From the NCBI GenBank assembly GCA_016708305.1, contig JADJGB010000008.1, positions 1,054,001-1,118,000 on the forward strand: a DNA stretch of 64,000 nucleotides, read 5' to 3'. This DNA comes from Sphingobacteriales bacterium. GTDB lineage: Bacteria > Bacteroidota > Bacteroidia > Chitinophagales > Chitinophagaceae. Below the pieces are notes generated by a model that had not been told where the DNA came from, ran no database searches, and saw only the letters and a program-made list of their open reading frames with translations. Below, one piece after another: positions 39,583 to 48,718 of this stretch (positions are counted from its first letter, which is position 1; each line of letters begins with the position of its first letter). The translations under genes and the position numbers were made by a program.

Positions 39583-39991
39583 TTTTTCTGACAAAAATTT
39601 AGGACAGAATTCTTGAAAATAAATTATGCGCTATCAGCGCCAGGCCGGTTCCATGATGGTTTTTAAAACTATTACAGAAACGGAATAAACCTTTTAAAAA
39701 GTTTATTTTCTAATTATTTGAGGTAGTTGTCAAAAATTTAAATTAATATTTTGTAAAAATTAAAGTTGTTTGGACAGATAGTCGTACAACGGACAATCAT
39801 CAACAGTTTAGATTTTGATACTGCTAATTTCTTATTTTTTAAACGAATCGTCTTGTAATAACCCTGCTATAATCAAGCAATAGCAGCGATATATGAATAT
39901 TTTGGAAAATGGTTTCTACACATTTTCAAAACATACTCTATTCGTCAACCTTTTTACTTTACATTTGTCGTTTAACTGATGGGAGGATTTC
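39583..39991. other. 409-bp intergenic region between the LTA-synthase-like gene and dnaX
   Basis: No ORF or RNA gene is recognised. A nearly perfect hairpin at 39684-39707 (AATAAAC ... GTTTATT), followed by TTC, may terminate the upstream gene. The region is otherwise A/T-rich and ends in the dnaX promoter and an unusually good Shine-Dalgarno sequence. Confidence 0.6.
39960..39967 (+). promoter_or_regulatory. Candidate -7 box (TACATTTG) and strong ribosome-binding site for dnaX
   Basis: TACATTTG matches TAnnTTTG. It is followed at 39981-39986 by GGGAGG, five bases before the ATG at 39992. A purine-rich Shine-Dalgarno of this strength is unusual for the phylum and fixes the start codon. Confidence 0.4.
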
Positions 39992-41788
39992 ATGGATAAA
40001 TTTATTGTTTCGGCACGAAAATACAGACCGCAGAATTTTGAAAGTGTAATTGGGCAGGCACATATTACAACCACACTTAAAAATGCTATCATTCAGCAGC
40101 AGTTGGCACATGCTTTTTTGTTTTGTGGACCACGTGGTGTGGGCAAAACCACTTGCGCCCGAATTCTTGCAAAAACAATCAATTGCGAGCATCCTACTCC
40201 CGATGGTGAAGCCTGTAACAAGTGCACCTCCTGCGCCTCTTTCAATACAGGGGCTTCCTTAAACATTCATGAACTGGATGCTGCCAGTAATAATTCGGTG
40301 GACGACATCAGGTCTTTGGTAGAGCAGGTTCGATTTCCGCCTCAGGCCGGCAAGTACAAAGTATATATCATTGATGAGGCACACGTACTTAGTTCTGCCG
40401 CCTTCAATGCCTTTTTAAAAACGCTTGAAGAACCGCCGCCTTATGCTATTTTTATTTTGGCAACCACCGAAAAACACAAAATACTGCCCACCATACTTAG
40501 CCGCTGTCAAATATTTGATTTTAAACGAATTACAATCAAAGATACGGTAGCGCACCTTCAAAGCATTTGCGATAAAGAATCAATAAAGGCAGACAAAGCT
40601 GCCCTGCAGGTTATTGCCCAAAAGAGCGAAGGCTGTATGCGTGACTCACTTAGCATTATGGATAAAATAGTAAGTTTCAGCAATGGCGAACTTACCTACA
40701 CTACCACACTTGAGCATCTGAACATCTTGGATGAAGACTATTATTTCAAGCTGATGGAATCAATCATCCGCCAAGACCTGAGTAGCGCCATGCTGTTGTA
40801 TGCAGATATTAACGGAAAAGGATTTGAAGGAGACATGGTACTAAATGGCTTTGCCGAATTTATTCGTAATTTATTAATATGCAATGATGAAAAAGTCGCC
40901 TCTCTATTGGATGTGGTAGAAGGCTTTAAGGGCAAATATCTGGAAATGGCTAAAAACATACCCATTCCGTTGCTGATCAGCGCTTTAAACATTCTTAATG
41001 AAGCTGAAATCAACTATCGAATTGCTAAAAACAAACGCCTTCATGTGGAGCTAACGCTTATTAAACTATGTTACCTGCCTCAGGCGCTACAATTGACTGT
41101 CGAAAATCAGTCTCTAAGTAAAAAAAAACTGATTGAAACAGCATCGGTATTACCTTTCAAGCAAATTCAACCTTTTGAATTACGAAAAAAAGAAAAAAAA
41201 CCTGCTAAGGAAAAAGAACCCGATAAGAAAGCGGTATTATTGGTAGAAGAAAGCCCTGCTGAATACAAAAATAAACCGTCAACGCCACCTCCGCCGGCCG
41301 AAACACATACAAATATACTGAATGGCAAAAATAAAGAGTCGGTGCGGCTACAGGGCCTTGACAAAATCAGGCAGCAATACCAAAATTCTGTCCCAAAAGA
41401 ACAGGCAATTCCATTGCAAACGGAGACCTTGCAGCAAGCCTGGGAGGTTTTCATTGCTCAGTTAAAAGAAGAAAAAAATCCTGCCGTACAAAGCTTCGAA
41501 ATGGCGACACTAAAGGTTTTGGACGATAATTCTTTCTATATTTTCGCCTCGGGCACTATTGAATACCGGTTTATAGATAGTAATAAAAACAACTTGTCGG
41601 AGTATTTACAGGAAAAATTCAACAACAAACAGTTGCAGTTTTACATTACTAAGGTTGAAAATAAAGAGCAGCCCGAAAACAGCGCCCCACAGGTTCTTTC
41701 GGCTGTGGAACAATATCAGAAAATGATTGAAAATTATCCGATGATTCAGGTATTAAAGGAAAAATTAAAGCTGGAATTGGATAGATAG
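39992..41788 (+). CDS. dnaX: DNA polymerase III subunit gamma/tau
   Basis: 598 residues, uninterrupted. The AAA+ clamp-loader ATPase carries Walker A GPRGVGKT at 46-53, the zinc-binding cysteines 65, 75, 78 and 81, Walker B YIIDEAHVL and sensor 1 FILATTEKHKI. The middle helical domain (about 240-370) is followed by a low-complexity linker (about 385-450) and a tau-type C-terminal domain (QAWEVFIAQLKEEKNPAVQS). It loads the sliding clamp and couples the polymerase. Transcribed alone with its own promoter. I see no programmed-frameshift signal of the E. coli type. Confidence 0.95.
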   Translation: MDKFIVSARKYRPQNFESVIGQAHITTTLKNAIIQQQLAHAFLFCGPRGVGKTTCARILAKTINCEHPTPDGEACNKCTSCASFNTGASLNIHELDAASNNSVDDIRSLVEQVRFPPQAGKYKVYIIDEAHVLSSAAFNAFLKTLEEPPPYAIFILATTEKHKILPTILSRCQIFDFKRITIKDTVAHLQSICDKESIKADKAALQVIAQKSEGCMRDSLSIMDKIVSFSNGELTYTTTLEHLNILDEDYYFKLMESIIRQDLSSAMLLYADINGKGFEGDMVLNGFAEFIRNLLICNDEKVASLLDVVEGFKGKYLEMAKNIPIPLLISALNILNEAEINYRIAKNKRLHVELTLIKLCYLPQALQLTVENQSLSKKKLIETASVLPFKQIQPFELRKKEKKPAKEKEPDKKAVLLVEESPAEYKNKPSTPPPPAETHTNILNGKNKESVRLQGLDKIRQQYQNSVPKEQAIPLQTETLQQAWEVFIAQLKEEKNPAVQSFEMATLKVLDDNSFYIFASGTIEYRFIDSNKNNLSEYLQEKFNNKQLQFYITKVENKEQPENSAPQVLSAVEQYQKMIENYPMIQVLKEKLKLELDR

Positions 41789-41851
41789 CCATTTTGTAAT
41801 TTATTTATTAGAATAATTAATTTTAGCCGCATTGTGACACATAGGACATTT

Positions 41852-41879
41852 TCCACCTTTTTCTTGATAAAAAGGTGGA
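41852..41879. repeat. Perfect 11-bp inverted repeat, probable terminator or dispersed element
   Basis: TCCACCTTTTT and AAAAAGGTGGA flank the loop CTTGAT, 63 bp after the dnaX stop. The T-run is inside the stem rather than after it, so it may be a bidirectional terminator, or part of the intergenic repeat family found in many Bacteroidota genomes (inference from recall, not a search). Confidence 0.65.
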
Positions 41880-41952
41880 GCCAAAGATCAGGCTGTGAAA
41901 AAAATTTGCTGAAAATAATTTTTCTCACCTAAACCTGCCGAACATCCTTTCC

Positions 41953-42038
41953 CGTCATTTCGGAGCGAAGCGGAGAAATCTCATTAATCTGGAAACGAGA
42001 AGATTCTTCACTTCGCTTCGCTTCCTTCGAGAATGACA
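41953..42038. repeat. REP-like imperfect palindrome (GTCATTTCGGAGCGAAGC family)
   Basis: The left arm reads CGTCATTTCGGAGCGAAGCG and the right arm TTCGCTTCGCTTCCTTCGAG followed by AATGAC, its approximate reverse complement. The centre contains AGAAATCTC and GAGAAGATTCTTC. This is the layout of bacterial REP/BIME palindromes, which are commonly found in Bacteroidota intergenic regions and mobilised by RAYT transposases. No RAYT gene lies in the window. Confidence 0.7.
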
Positions 42039-42119
42039 AATAAAAGTACTCGAAATGTCGGTTTGAAAATTTATTTTGTTTACACAATTTTTTCAAGGCC
42101 ACCCCAACGAGACAATCGA

Positions 42120-42279
42120 AATGGGATTAATCTATATTATCCTGAAATACTAAATAATATAGCCCTAAAAGAACTGAGTTGGCTTTGTGGTTATTCTTTA
42201 TCATCCTTTAGAACTTTTTATAATATGCAGATCATAAAGAGCTGTCTTGAAAACAAGATAGTACTTTTTTATGTTTGAC
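42120..42279 (+). pseudogene. Possible remnant of an AraC-type helix-turn-helix
   Basis: A short open stretch contains NNIALKELSWLCGYSLSSFR, which looks like the first recognition helix region of AraC-family regulators, but the second helix and the effector domain are absent and the sequence degenerates at once into NMQIIKSCLENKIV. The upstream side runs into the REP-like element. Fragment at best; chance similarity is possible. Confidence 0.25.
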
Positions 42280-42394
42280 AGTCTGACCCAAAAACTAAAC
42301 CAAAAGAGACTTGCACTTCTAAAATCGTGCAAACCTTCACCTGATAAGGACTTTAAAATCTAATTTGCTTATTTCTGAGAAGACTCCGGTGTTT
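42274..42394. repeat. Imperfect direct repeat, copy A, with internal hairpin
   Basis: About 120 bp beginning TTTGACAGTCTGACC that reappears at 42736-42860 with roughly 80% identity by eye. It includes the hairpin TTGCAC-TTCTAAAATC-GTGCAA. The copies flank the HlyD-like remnant and a palindrome. Confidence 0.7.
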
Positions 42395-42408
42395 AGGTAG
42401 ATTACTTA

Positions 42409-42561
42409 GTAACGGTAAAGTTTCCAAAAGGGCTTACTACAAACTACGGAAAACCGATTGCTTTCCGCTACGAAGCAAAAGGTACCGCCGAGATTATTAC
42501 CAAAGACAGGCGGCTGATAGAAAGATTGTTTGACAACCTCAAATATGTGTTAAACAAATAA
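42409..42561 (+). pseudogene. C-terminal remnant of an HlyD-type secretion protein
   Basis: A 50-codon stretch ending in a natural TAA encodes VTVKFPKGLTTNYGKPIAFR then EAKGTAEIITKDRRLIERLF, the typical C-terminal end of HlyD-family membrane-fusion proteins of peptide (bacteriocin) exporters in Bacteroidota. No start codon, no N-terminal two-thirds and no partner ABC transporter are present, so it is a leftover of a deleted or rearranged export locus. The family call is by eye. Confidence 0.5.
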
Positions 42562-42649
42562 TTCCACATTCATTTATTGAACATCGGAATTTAGAAAATT
42601 ATCTCAATTTATTAAGTTACTCCTTGAAACGGTTGATAGATAAAGAGTT

Positions 42650-42707
42650 TGTGTCCATAATCGTATTAAAATGTTTATTAGAACTGCATTTTACGAAAAT
42701 GGACACA
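42650..42707. repeat. 58-bp imperfect palindrome with three matched arm blocks
   Basis: Left arm TGTGTCCAT-AA-TCGT-ATT-AAAATG and right arm CATTTT-ACGA-AA-ATGGACACA are mirror images around a 13-nt loop. Could be a structured RNA, a recombination or transposon end, or a protein-binding palindrome. Confidence 0.75.
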
Positions 42708-42735
42708 CTTTTTTGAGGAAACTTTTTTCGGACAG

Positions 42736-42860
42736 TTTGACAGTCTCACCAAAAAACTAAAGCAAAAAAAGGCTTGCACTTCTAAAAACGTGTAAACCTT
42801 TGTATGATAAGGGCCATGCTCTCTCATTTGCTAATTTTTGAGGGAACTCCAGATATTTTT
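42736..42860. repeat. Imperfect direct repeat, copy B, with internal hairpin
   Basis: Second copy of the element at 42274-42394. The hairpin is kept (TTGCAC-TTCTAAAAAC-GTGTAA) with one G-C replaced by a G-T pair, which can still pair in plus-strand RNA. It ends about 90 bp before the E2 gene. Confidence 0.7.
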
Positions 42861-42951
42861 AAACAATCTGACTTTTTTCCTTATTACAAATGTTGTAAGC
42901 CTATGAATTTTGATGATTTTACCTTAATTTCGGCGCAAAATTATTTAGGTA

Positions 42952-44600
42952 ATGGCTGATAAAATATTAATGCCGCGTTTGAGCGACACCATGACAGAAG
43001 GCGTAATTGCCGCATGGCATAAAAAAGTGGGAGACACAGTAAAAAAGGGAGACCTTTTGGCTGAAATAGAAACCGACAAGGCTACTTTGGAATTGGAGAG
43101 TTATAAAGACGGTACTGTTCTTTATTTGGGTGTAGAGAAAGGAGGAAAACTGAAAGTAGATGATTTGATGGTGATTGTGGGCAATTCGGGTGAAGATATT
43201 TCAGAACTAATTGGCGAAACCTCAGTTCCTATTACTGCCGAAAAACACGAACCACAACCTGCTGCACCCAAAGAAAATAAACCTGCTGCGGGTTCTGCAT
43301 TAGATATTTCAGGGATTGAAGAAGTAGTATTGATGCCTCGCCTGAGTGATACCATGACCGAAGGCGTAATTGCTTCCTGGGGTAAAAATGTGGGTGATGA
43401 TATTAAAAAAGGCGACCCTGCTGACTGAAATTGAAACCGACAAAGCCACAATGGAACTTGAAAGCTATAAAAATGGCAAACTTCTGTATCAGGGCGCAAA
43501 GAAGGGAGAAAAAGTGAATGTTAATGACCTGCTTTGCATAATTGGAGAAGAAGGTAAAGTGGATGTAGATGCTATTGTGGCAGCAGCCAAAAACCAGAGT
43601 GCTGGCAGTAGTGAAGCCGCAGCAACTCCTGTGCAGGAAGCGGTAGCCGAAGCGCCAATTGCCAAAGTAGAGGCTCCCATCGCAGCCGCTTCATCCAGTA
43701 TCGAAAACGGAAGAATTAAAGCATCGCCATTGGCTAAAAAATTAGCTGCCGAAAAAGGCGTCAACCTATCCAAAGTGCAAGGCTCGGGTGATGGCGGAAG
43801 AATTACAAAATCAGATATTGATAATTACCAGTCTCAGCTCAGTCTCCGCCCGCTTCAATCTCAGCCTCAGCCTCAACCTCAGCCTCAACCTCAACATACA
43901 TACATGCCCGTTGGTCAGGAAAGTTTTGACGAAGTGGATGTTTCTCAAATGAGGAAGATAATTGCCAAGCGTTTGGTTGAAAGTAAGTTTTCGGCGCCCC
44001 ATTTTCTATCTCACTATGTCGATAGACATGGATGCCGCAGTAGCCAGCCGTGCAAAGATTAATGAAACCAGTCAGGTAAAAATATCTTTTAATGACTTTG
44101 TACTAAAAGCATGTGCCATCGCATTGAGGCAACACCCTGCCATCAATAGCAGTTGGTTAGGCGATAAAATACGCACCAATCATCATATTAATATAGGTGT
44201 GGCAGTAGCTGTTGATGAAGGATTATTAGTTCCGGTAGTGAGATTTGCAGATACAAAATCACTATCACAAATTGCAACAGAAGTAAAAACTTTTGCCCAA
44301 AAAGCTAAAGACAAAAAACTGCAACCATCCGACTGGGAGGGCAATACCTTCACCATTTCTAATCTCGGAATGTTTGGCATTGATGAATTTACAGCTATTA
44401 TCAACCCCCCTGATGCTTGTATATTGGCCATTGGCGGTATTTCAAAAGTGCCGGTGGTTAAAAACGGACAAATTGTATCGGGCAACGTAATGAAAGTAAC
44501 CCTTAGCTGCGACCACCGTGTAGTGGATGGCGCCAAAGGAGCAGCCTTCCTGCAAACGTTGAAAGAATTATTGGAAGAGCCACTGAGGATGCTGGTATAA
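42952..44600 (+). CDS. Dihydrolipoamide acetyltransferase (E2), two lipoyl domains, two frameshifts
   Basis: Two tandem lipoyl domains open the protein: MPRLSDTMTEGVIAAWHKKV with lipoyl-Lys site EIETDKATLELES, and a second copy (MPRLSDTMTEGVIASW, EIETDKATMELES). An Ala/Pro linker, the peripheral subunit-binding domain (IKASPLAKKLAAEKGVNLSK) and the acyltransferase domain ending in the catalytic DHRVVDGAKGAAFLQ follow. The frame shifts at a CCC run near 43423 and at a TTTT run near 44004. Length about 549 residues. E2 transfers acetyl groups to CoA in the pyruvate dehydrogenase complex. No E1 or E3 gene is adjacent. Best read as pyruvate dehydrogenase E2, but branched-chain E2 is not excluded. 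Confidence 0.88.
43831..43895. repeat. Hexanucleotide array encoding a Pro-Gln linker in E2
   Basis: Tandem CTCAGC/CTCAAC units in frame code for a QPQPQPQPQPQ linker between the subunit-binding and catalytic domains. Same unit family as the arrays at 27659 and 34018. Confidence 0.75.
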
Positions 44601-44622
44601 TAAAACAGTCAAATCATTTTGT

Positions 44623-44660
44623 ACAAGCTACAACAAGAGATTGTTGTAGCTTGTTTCTTA
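44623..44660 (+). terminator. Rho-independent terminator after E2
   Basis: A perfect 13-bp stem (ACAAGCTACAACA with TGTTGTAGCTTGT) and a 6-nt loop, followed by TTCTTAAAT, starts 23 bp past the E2 stop codon. Confidence 0.85.
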
Positions 44661-44721
44661 AATAGATAAATCCTGACCTCAATTCAAATAAACAATAAAT
44701 TAATTAACGCTAATATCCATC

Positions 44722-45943
44722 ATGAAACAAGCCCTGTTTTTTGTAATTGCATTTTTTTTAGTAACTCATTCGCAAGCTCAAAAACCTGACAAACCTGTAA
44801 GGCCACAAACGCCCATCATGGGCTGGTCGAGCTGGAACCATTTCAGAATAAATATTAATGAAGATATTATTAAAAAACAGGCTGACTTTATGGTTTCTAC
44901 CGGTATGAAGGCGGCAGGATACAAATATGTCAATATTGACGATGGTTTTTTTGGAGGCAGGGATACCAAGGGGAACCTTATTGTTCATCCTAAAAGATTT
45001 CCCGGTGGCATGAAAAAAGTAGCCGATTACATACACAGCAAAGGTTTAAAAGCCGGTATTTATTCCGATGCCGGTATTAACACCTGTGGTTCTTATTGGG
45101 ACAAAGACACGGTTTCTGTCGGATGCGGTCTTTACGGACATGATGAAAAAGATATCGGCCTCATGCTTAATGCCTGGGGTTACGATTTTATAAAAGTGGA
45201 CTGGTGTGGAGGCCAATGGCTCAATCTGGTTGAACAAGCCCGCTATACACAAATCAGCAATATTATCCGCAGGATAAAACCCGAAGCCGTTTTCAATATC
45301 TGTAGATGGGAGTTCCCCGGTAAATGGGCAATGAATGTGGCAGATTCATGGCGTATTTCGGGCGACATCAGCAATACCTTCAAGTCGGTTATGCATATCC
45401 TGGATCTCAATGCAGATTTGTGGCGGTATGCATCTCCCGGTCACGTAAATGATATGGATATGCTTCAGGTGGGCAGAGGTATGACTTATGAAGAAGATAA
45501 GACACATTTTTCTATGTGGTGTATGCTCAATTCGCCCCTGCTTGCAGGAAACGACCTGAGCGAAATGTCTCAAAGAAACCATCAGTATTATTACCAATAA
45601 GGATATGATATCCATCAACCAGGACCCATTAGTGTATCAGGCACGTAAGTTGAAAGATGATGGCGATCTGGAAGTATGGGCCAGGCCGCTTATTTCCGCC
45701 ACCAGCGGCAAGGTGGCAGTGGCATTACTGAATCGATCTAACAATAAACAAACTATAACCATGCAACCCGATTCGGTAGGCATACAGTCTAATAAGGGCT
45801 ATACACTTTTTGATGTGTGGGAAAAGAAAACCTATCCGCACTCTACTGCTGCGGAACTAAAGTTTGACGTTCCGGCGCATGGTGTGGTTGTGTTAAAAAT
45901 GGAAGGAATAATGTATCCTTTCAATATTTTTCAGTATAAATAA
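44722..45943 (+). CDS. Secreted alpha-galactosidase (GH27), one frameshift
   Basis: A signal peptide (ALFFVIAFFLVTHSQAQ) precedes the GH27 barrel: MGWSSWNHFRININE, YKYVNIDDGFFGGRD, DFIKVDWCGGQW with nucleophile Asp160, and WRISGDISNTF with acid/base Asp215. Near 45575, in LLAGNDLSEMS, the frame shifts and resumes with KETISIITNKDMISINQD and the C-terminal beta domain (ALLNRSNNKQTITM ... AHGVVVLKM). Joined length is about 406 residues. It hydrolyses terminal alpha-D-galactosides in the periplasm. Standing alone with its own signals, it belongs functionally with the fucosidases and the other glycosidase of the window. Confidence 0.9.
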
Positions 45944-45987
45944 ACTTTTTCTTTTTTTCTTTGCGTGCAAAACCTTAGCAAATAAAT

Positions 45988-46353
45988 ATGAAGAATAAAA
46001 AGACTTTAGTATTAGGCGCTTCCGAAAATCCGACCCGATACAGCAACATGGCTATTAAAAAACTGAGAGAATACGGCCATGATGTGGTTGCCATCGGCCG
46101 AAGAACAGGCATAGTATTAGATGTGGAGATAATCAAACACACACCTTATATCAGCAATATCGATACCATTACCGTGTATATGAATGAAAGAAACCAAGCC
46201 GAATACGAAGAGTATATGCTTTCACTCAATCCCAAAAGAATTATTTTTAATCCCGGCGCTGAAAATGAACAATTTTTTGAAAAAGCTGTTACACACGCCA
46301 TACAACCGGTTGAAGCATGTACTTTGGTAATGTTATCGACCGGGCAATATTAA
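45988..46353 (+). CDS. CoA-binding domain protein (YccU-like)
   Basis: 121 residues forming a single Rossmann-type CoA_binding_2 domain: the nucleotide loop TLVLGASENPTRYSNMAI, then YGHDVVAIGRRTG, TITVYMNERNQ and RIIFNPGAENEQF. Stand-alone members such as YccU bind CoA but their role is unclear. Encoded in a same-strand row with the GH27 gene (45 bp before) and a YceI gene (35 bp after). Confidence 0.88.
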   Translation: MKNKKTLVLGASENPTRYSNMAIKKLREYGHDVVAIGRRTGIVLDVEIIKHTPYISNIDTITVYMNERNQAEYEEYMLSLNPKRIIFNPGAENEQFFEKAVTHAIQPVEACTLVMLSTGQY

Positions 46354-46388
46354 TGAACCATAAATATTTTTTACTTAAATTATTGAAA

Positions 46389-46925
46389 ATGAAGAGGTTA
46401 TTTCTACTTTTATTTGTTCTGGGTCTTAATTTTCATCTTTTTGCACAAACGCATATTGCTTCAGATGCCGATAGCAAAATAACTTTTGTAATAAAAAATA
46501 TGGGTATGGGTGTAAATGGATCTTTGAAAGGTTTGAAAGGTAAAATAAATTTTGATCCACAAAAATTAGCCAACAGTTCTTTTGATATGACAGTGGATGT
46601 AAAAACCATCAATACCGGCATTGAAAAAAGAGACACTCACCTCCAATCTGCTGATTTCTTTGAAGCTGAAAAATTTCCGGTAATTAATATAAAGACGACA
46701 AAAATCCTCTCCAAAGGGAGCAATAAATATTTCGCTTATGCAGTACTCACCATTAAGGGAGCCTTCAAAAATATACAATTTGATTTTATAGCTACACCTC
46801 AGGCCAATGGCTACACTTTTACGGGTGGTTTCCCCATCAACCGGAGAGACTATGGCGTAGGTGGCAGCAGTATGACCATAAGTGACAATCTGAAAGTAAA
46901 TTTATCGGTTGTAGCTCGTAAATAA
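46389..46925 (+). CDS. Secreted YceI-family lipid-binding protein
   Basis: Start at ATG 46389 because it begins the signal peptide (MKRLFLLLFVLGLNFHLFAQ); longer in-frame starts overlap the previous gene. The mature part follows the YceI lipocalin-like pattern: SKITFVIKNMGMGVNGSLKG, INTGIEKRDTHLQSADFFEA, FPVINIKTTKI and NRRDYGVGG. YceI proteins bind isoprenoid-type lipids in the periplasm; in several bacteria they respond to stress. About 178 residues. Confidence 0.9.
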   Translation: MKRLFLLLFVLGLNFHLFAQTHIASDADSKITFVIKNMGMGVNGSLKGLKGKINFDPQKLANSSFDMTVDVKTINTGIEKRDTHLQSADFFEAEKFPVINIKTTKILSKGSNKYFAYAVLTIKGAFKNIQFDFIATPQANGYTFTGGFPINRRDYGVGGSSMTISDNLKVNLSVVARK

Positions 46926-46986
46926 ACATCTTCCGTCAGAAAATCGAAATATCAATTGTTTAGTTAAATTTTTCTACCTTCATAGC

Positions 46987-48535
46987 ATGTTGGTAAAAAT
47001 AAATGGCAGTGCAGTGTATGGTGTAGAGGCGCTGCCAATAACAATAGAAGTAAACTGGCTGTCTTCATCTGGAAAAGACCCAATGATTGTGGGACTGCCC
47101 GATAACGCTGTAAAGGAAAGCCTGCAACGTATTGAAAGCACTTTCAAGACAAACAACTTTGAGATGCCGCGCACGAAAGTGGTGGTAAATCTGGCTCCTG
47201 CTGATATCAAAAAGAGTGGTACCGCTTTTGATCTTCCCATTGCCATCGGTATTTTGGCGGCATCTGAACAAATTGAAAATGCTGAAGCGTTAAACCAGTA
47301 TGTGATTATGGGAGAGTTGAGCCTGGATGGTTATGTGAGGCCCATCAGAGGCTCTTTGCCTATTGCCATTCAGGCGCGCAAGCAGGGATCTGAAGGATTG
47401 ATAGTGCCACTTTCAAATGCCAGAGAAGCCGGCATGGTTAATAATCTAAGTGTTTATGGAGTAAACAATATTAAAGAGGTTATTGACTTTTTTGAAAATG
47501 GAGAAACCGGTTTGGAGAAGGTACAGGTTAATACCAGAGAAGAATTTTCAATTCTCAATATGAGTTTGAAATTGATTTTGCAGATGTAAAAGGTCAAAAA
47601 ACATAAAGCGTGCATTGGAAATTGCTGCAGCCGGCGGTCATAATGCAATACTCATCGGGCCTCCGGGTGCCGGTAAAACAATGCTGGCAAAACGCCTGCC
47701 CACCATTCTGCCTCCTCTCACATTGCAGGAAGCATCAGAATCGACTAAGATTCACTCCGTTGCGGGTAAACTTCCTGAAAATGCCACGCTTATTTCTCGA
47801 AGGCCCTTCCGTTCTCCACACCACACTATTTCGGATGTTGCATTAGTTGGCGGCGGAGGAGGTGTACCTCAGCCGGGTGAAATATCTCTGGCGCATAACG
47901 GGGTTTTATTTCTGGATGAATTACCTGAGTTTAAAAGAACCGTTTTAGAAGTGATGCGTCAACCGATGGAAGAGCGGCGGGTTACCATATCCCGGGCTAA
48001 AGTAGCGCTCGATTTTCCTGCCAGCTTTATGCTCATCGCCTCAATGAATCCCTGTCCGTGCGGGTTTCATAACCACCCTGACAGGGAGTGTACCTGCCCG
48101 CCCGGAGCTGTTCAAAAATATTTGAATAAAATTTCCGGTCCATTGTTAGATAGAATTGACCTGCATGTGGAAGTAACTCCTGTACCATTCAGTCAACTGT
48201 CTGAAAAAAGTGAAGAAGAAAGCTCGTCAATTGTAAGAGAACGAGTGATAAAAGCCCGGGATATACAGCTGGAAAGATATAGCGAAAACGGAATTTATTG
48301 CAATGCGCAAATGAGCAGTAAGATGCTTAGGGAAATTTGTGTTATAAATGTTGTAGGGCAAACACTCCTCAAAAAAGCAATGGAGAAGCTCAATCTTTCG
48401 GCCAGGGCTTACGATAGAATTCTGAAGGTGAGCCGCACTATTGCCGACTTAGAAAACAGTGAAAATATAAAACCCGAATTTCTGGCAGAAGCCATTCAGT
48501 ACCGAAGCCTGGACAGAGAAGGCTGGGCAGGATAG
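46987..48535 (+). CDS. YifB/ComM-family Mg-chelatase-like AAA+ ATPase, two frameshifts
   Basis: The N-terminal domain (VYGVEALPITIEVNW, DPMIVGLPDNAVKESLQRIE, KVVVNLAPADIKKSGTAFDL) is the ChlI-associated Lon-protease-like fold. Shifts near 47552 and at an A-run near 47600 join it to the AAA+ core: LIGPPGAGKTMLAKRLPTIL (Walker A), FLDELPEFKRTVLE (Walker B), MNPCPCGFHNHP, and a C-terminal helical domain. Length about 515 residues. ComM/YifB proteins act on DNA during natural transformation and recombination as branch-migration helicases. Transcribed alone. Confidence 0.88.
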
Positions 48536-48561
48536 TGTTTTCTTCCCTACAACAATTCAGG

Positions 48562-48586
48562 GTTCTTATCCTAACAAGAACTTTTC
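48562..48586 (+). terminator. Weak terminator after yifB
   Basis: GTTCTT and AAGAAC form a 6-bp stem with an 8-nt loop followed by TTTTC, about 27 bp past the yifB stop. Confidence 0.4.
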
Positions 48587-48718
48587 ATTGGAAATTCTAA
48601 TCATTGGAACTCACCAGAAAATTAAAATTAATTGAAATTTTCAAAACTGTTAAATATATAGAATAAAACTAACCAGGTTCTTTCTATTTACCAAAAAGCA
48701 ATTAAGTTTGCAAATAGT

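Noticed and set aside
39992..41788. Programmed -1 frameshift in dnaX
   Set aside because: There are A-runs at 41126 and 41185, but the tau-length frame is open throughout, and I see no A AAA AAG heptamer followed by the stem-loop that would be needed for a short gamma product.
42033..42278. Complete AraC-family gene
   Set aside because: Only one helix-turn-helix-like stretch is recognisable; the first half overlaps the REP-like palindrome and the rest has no similarity.
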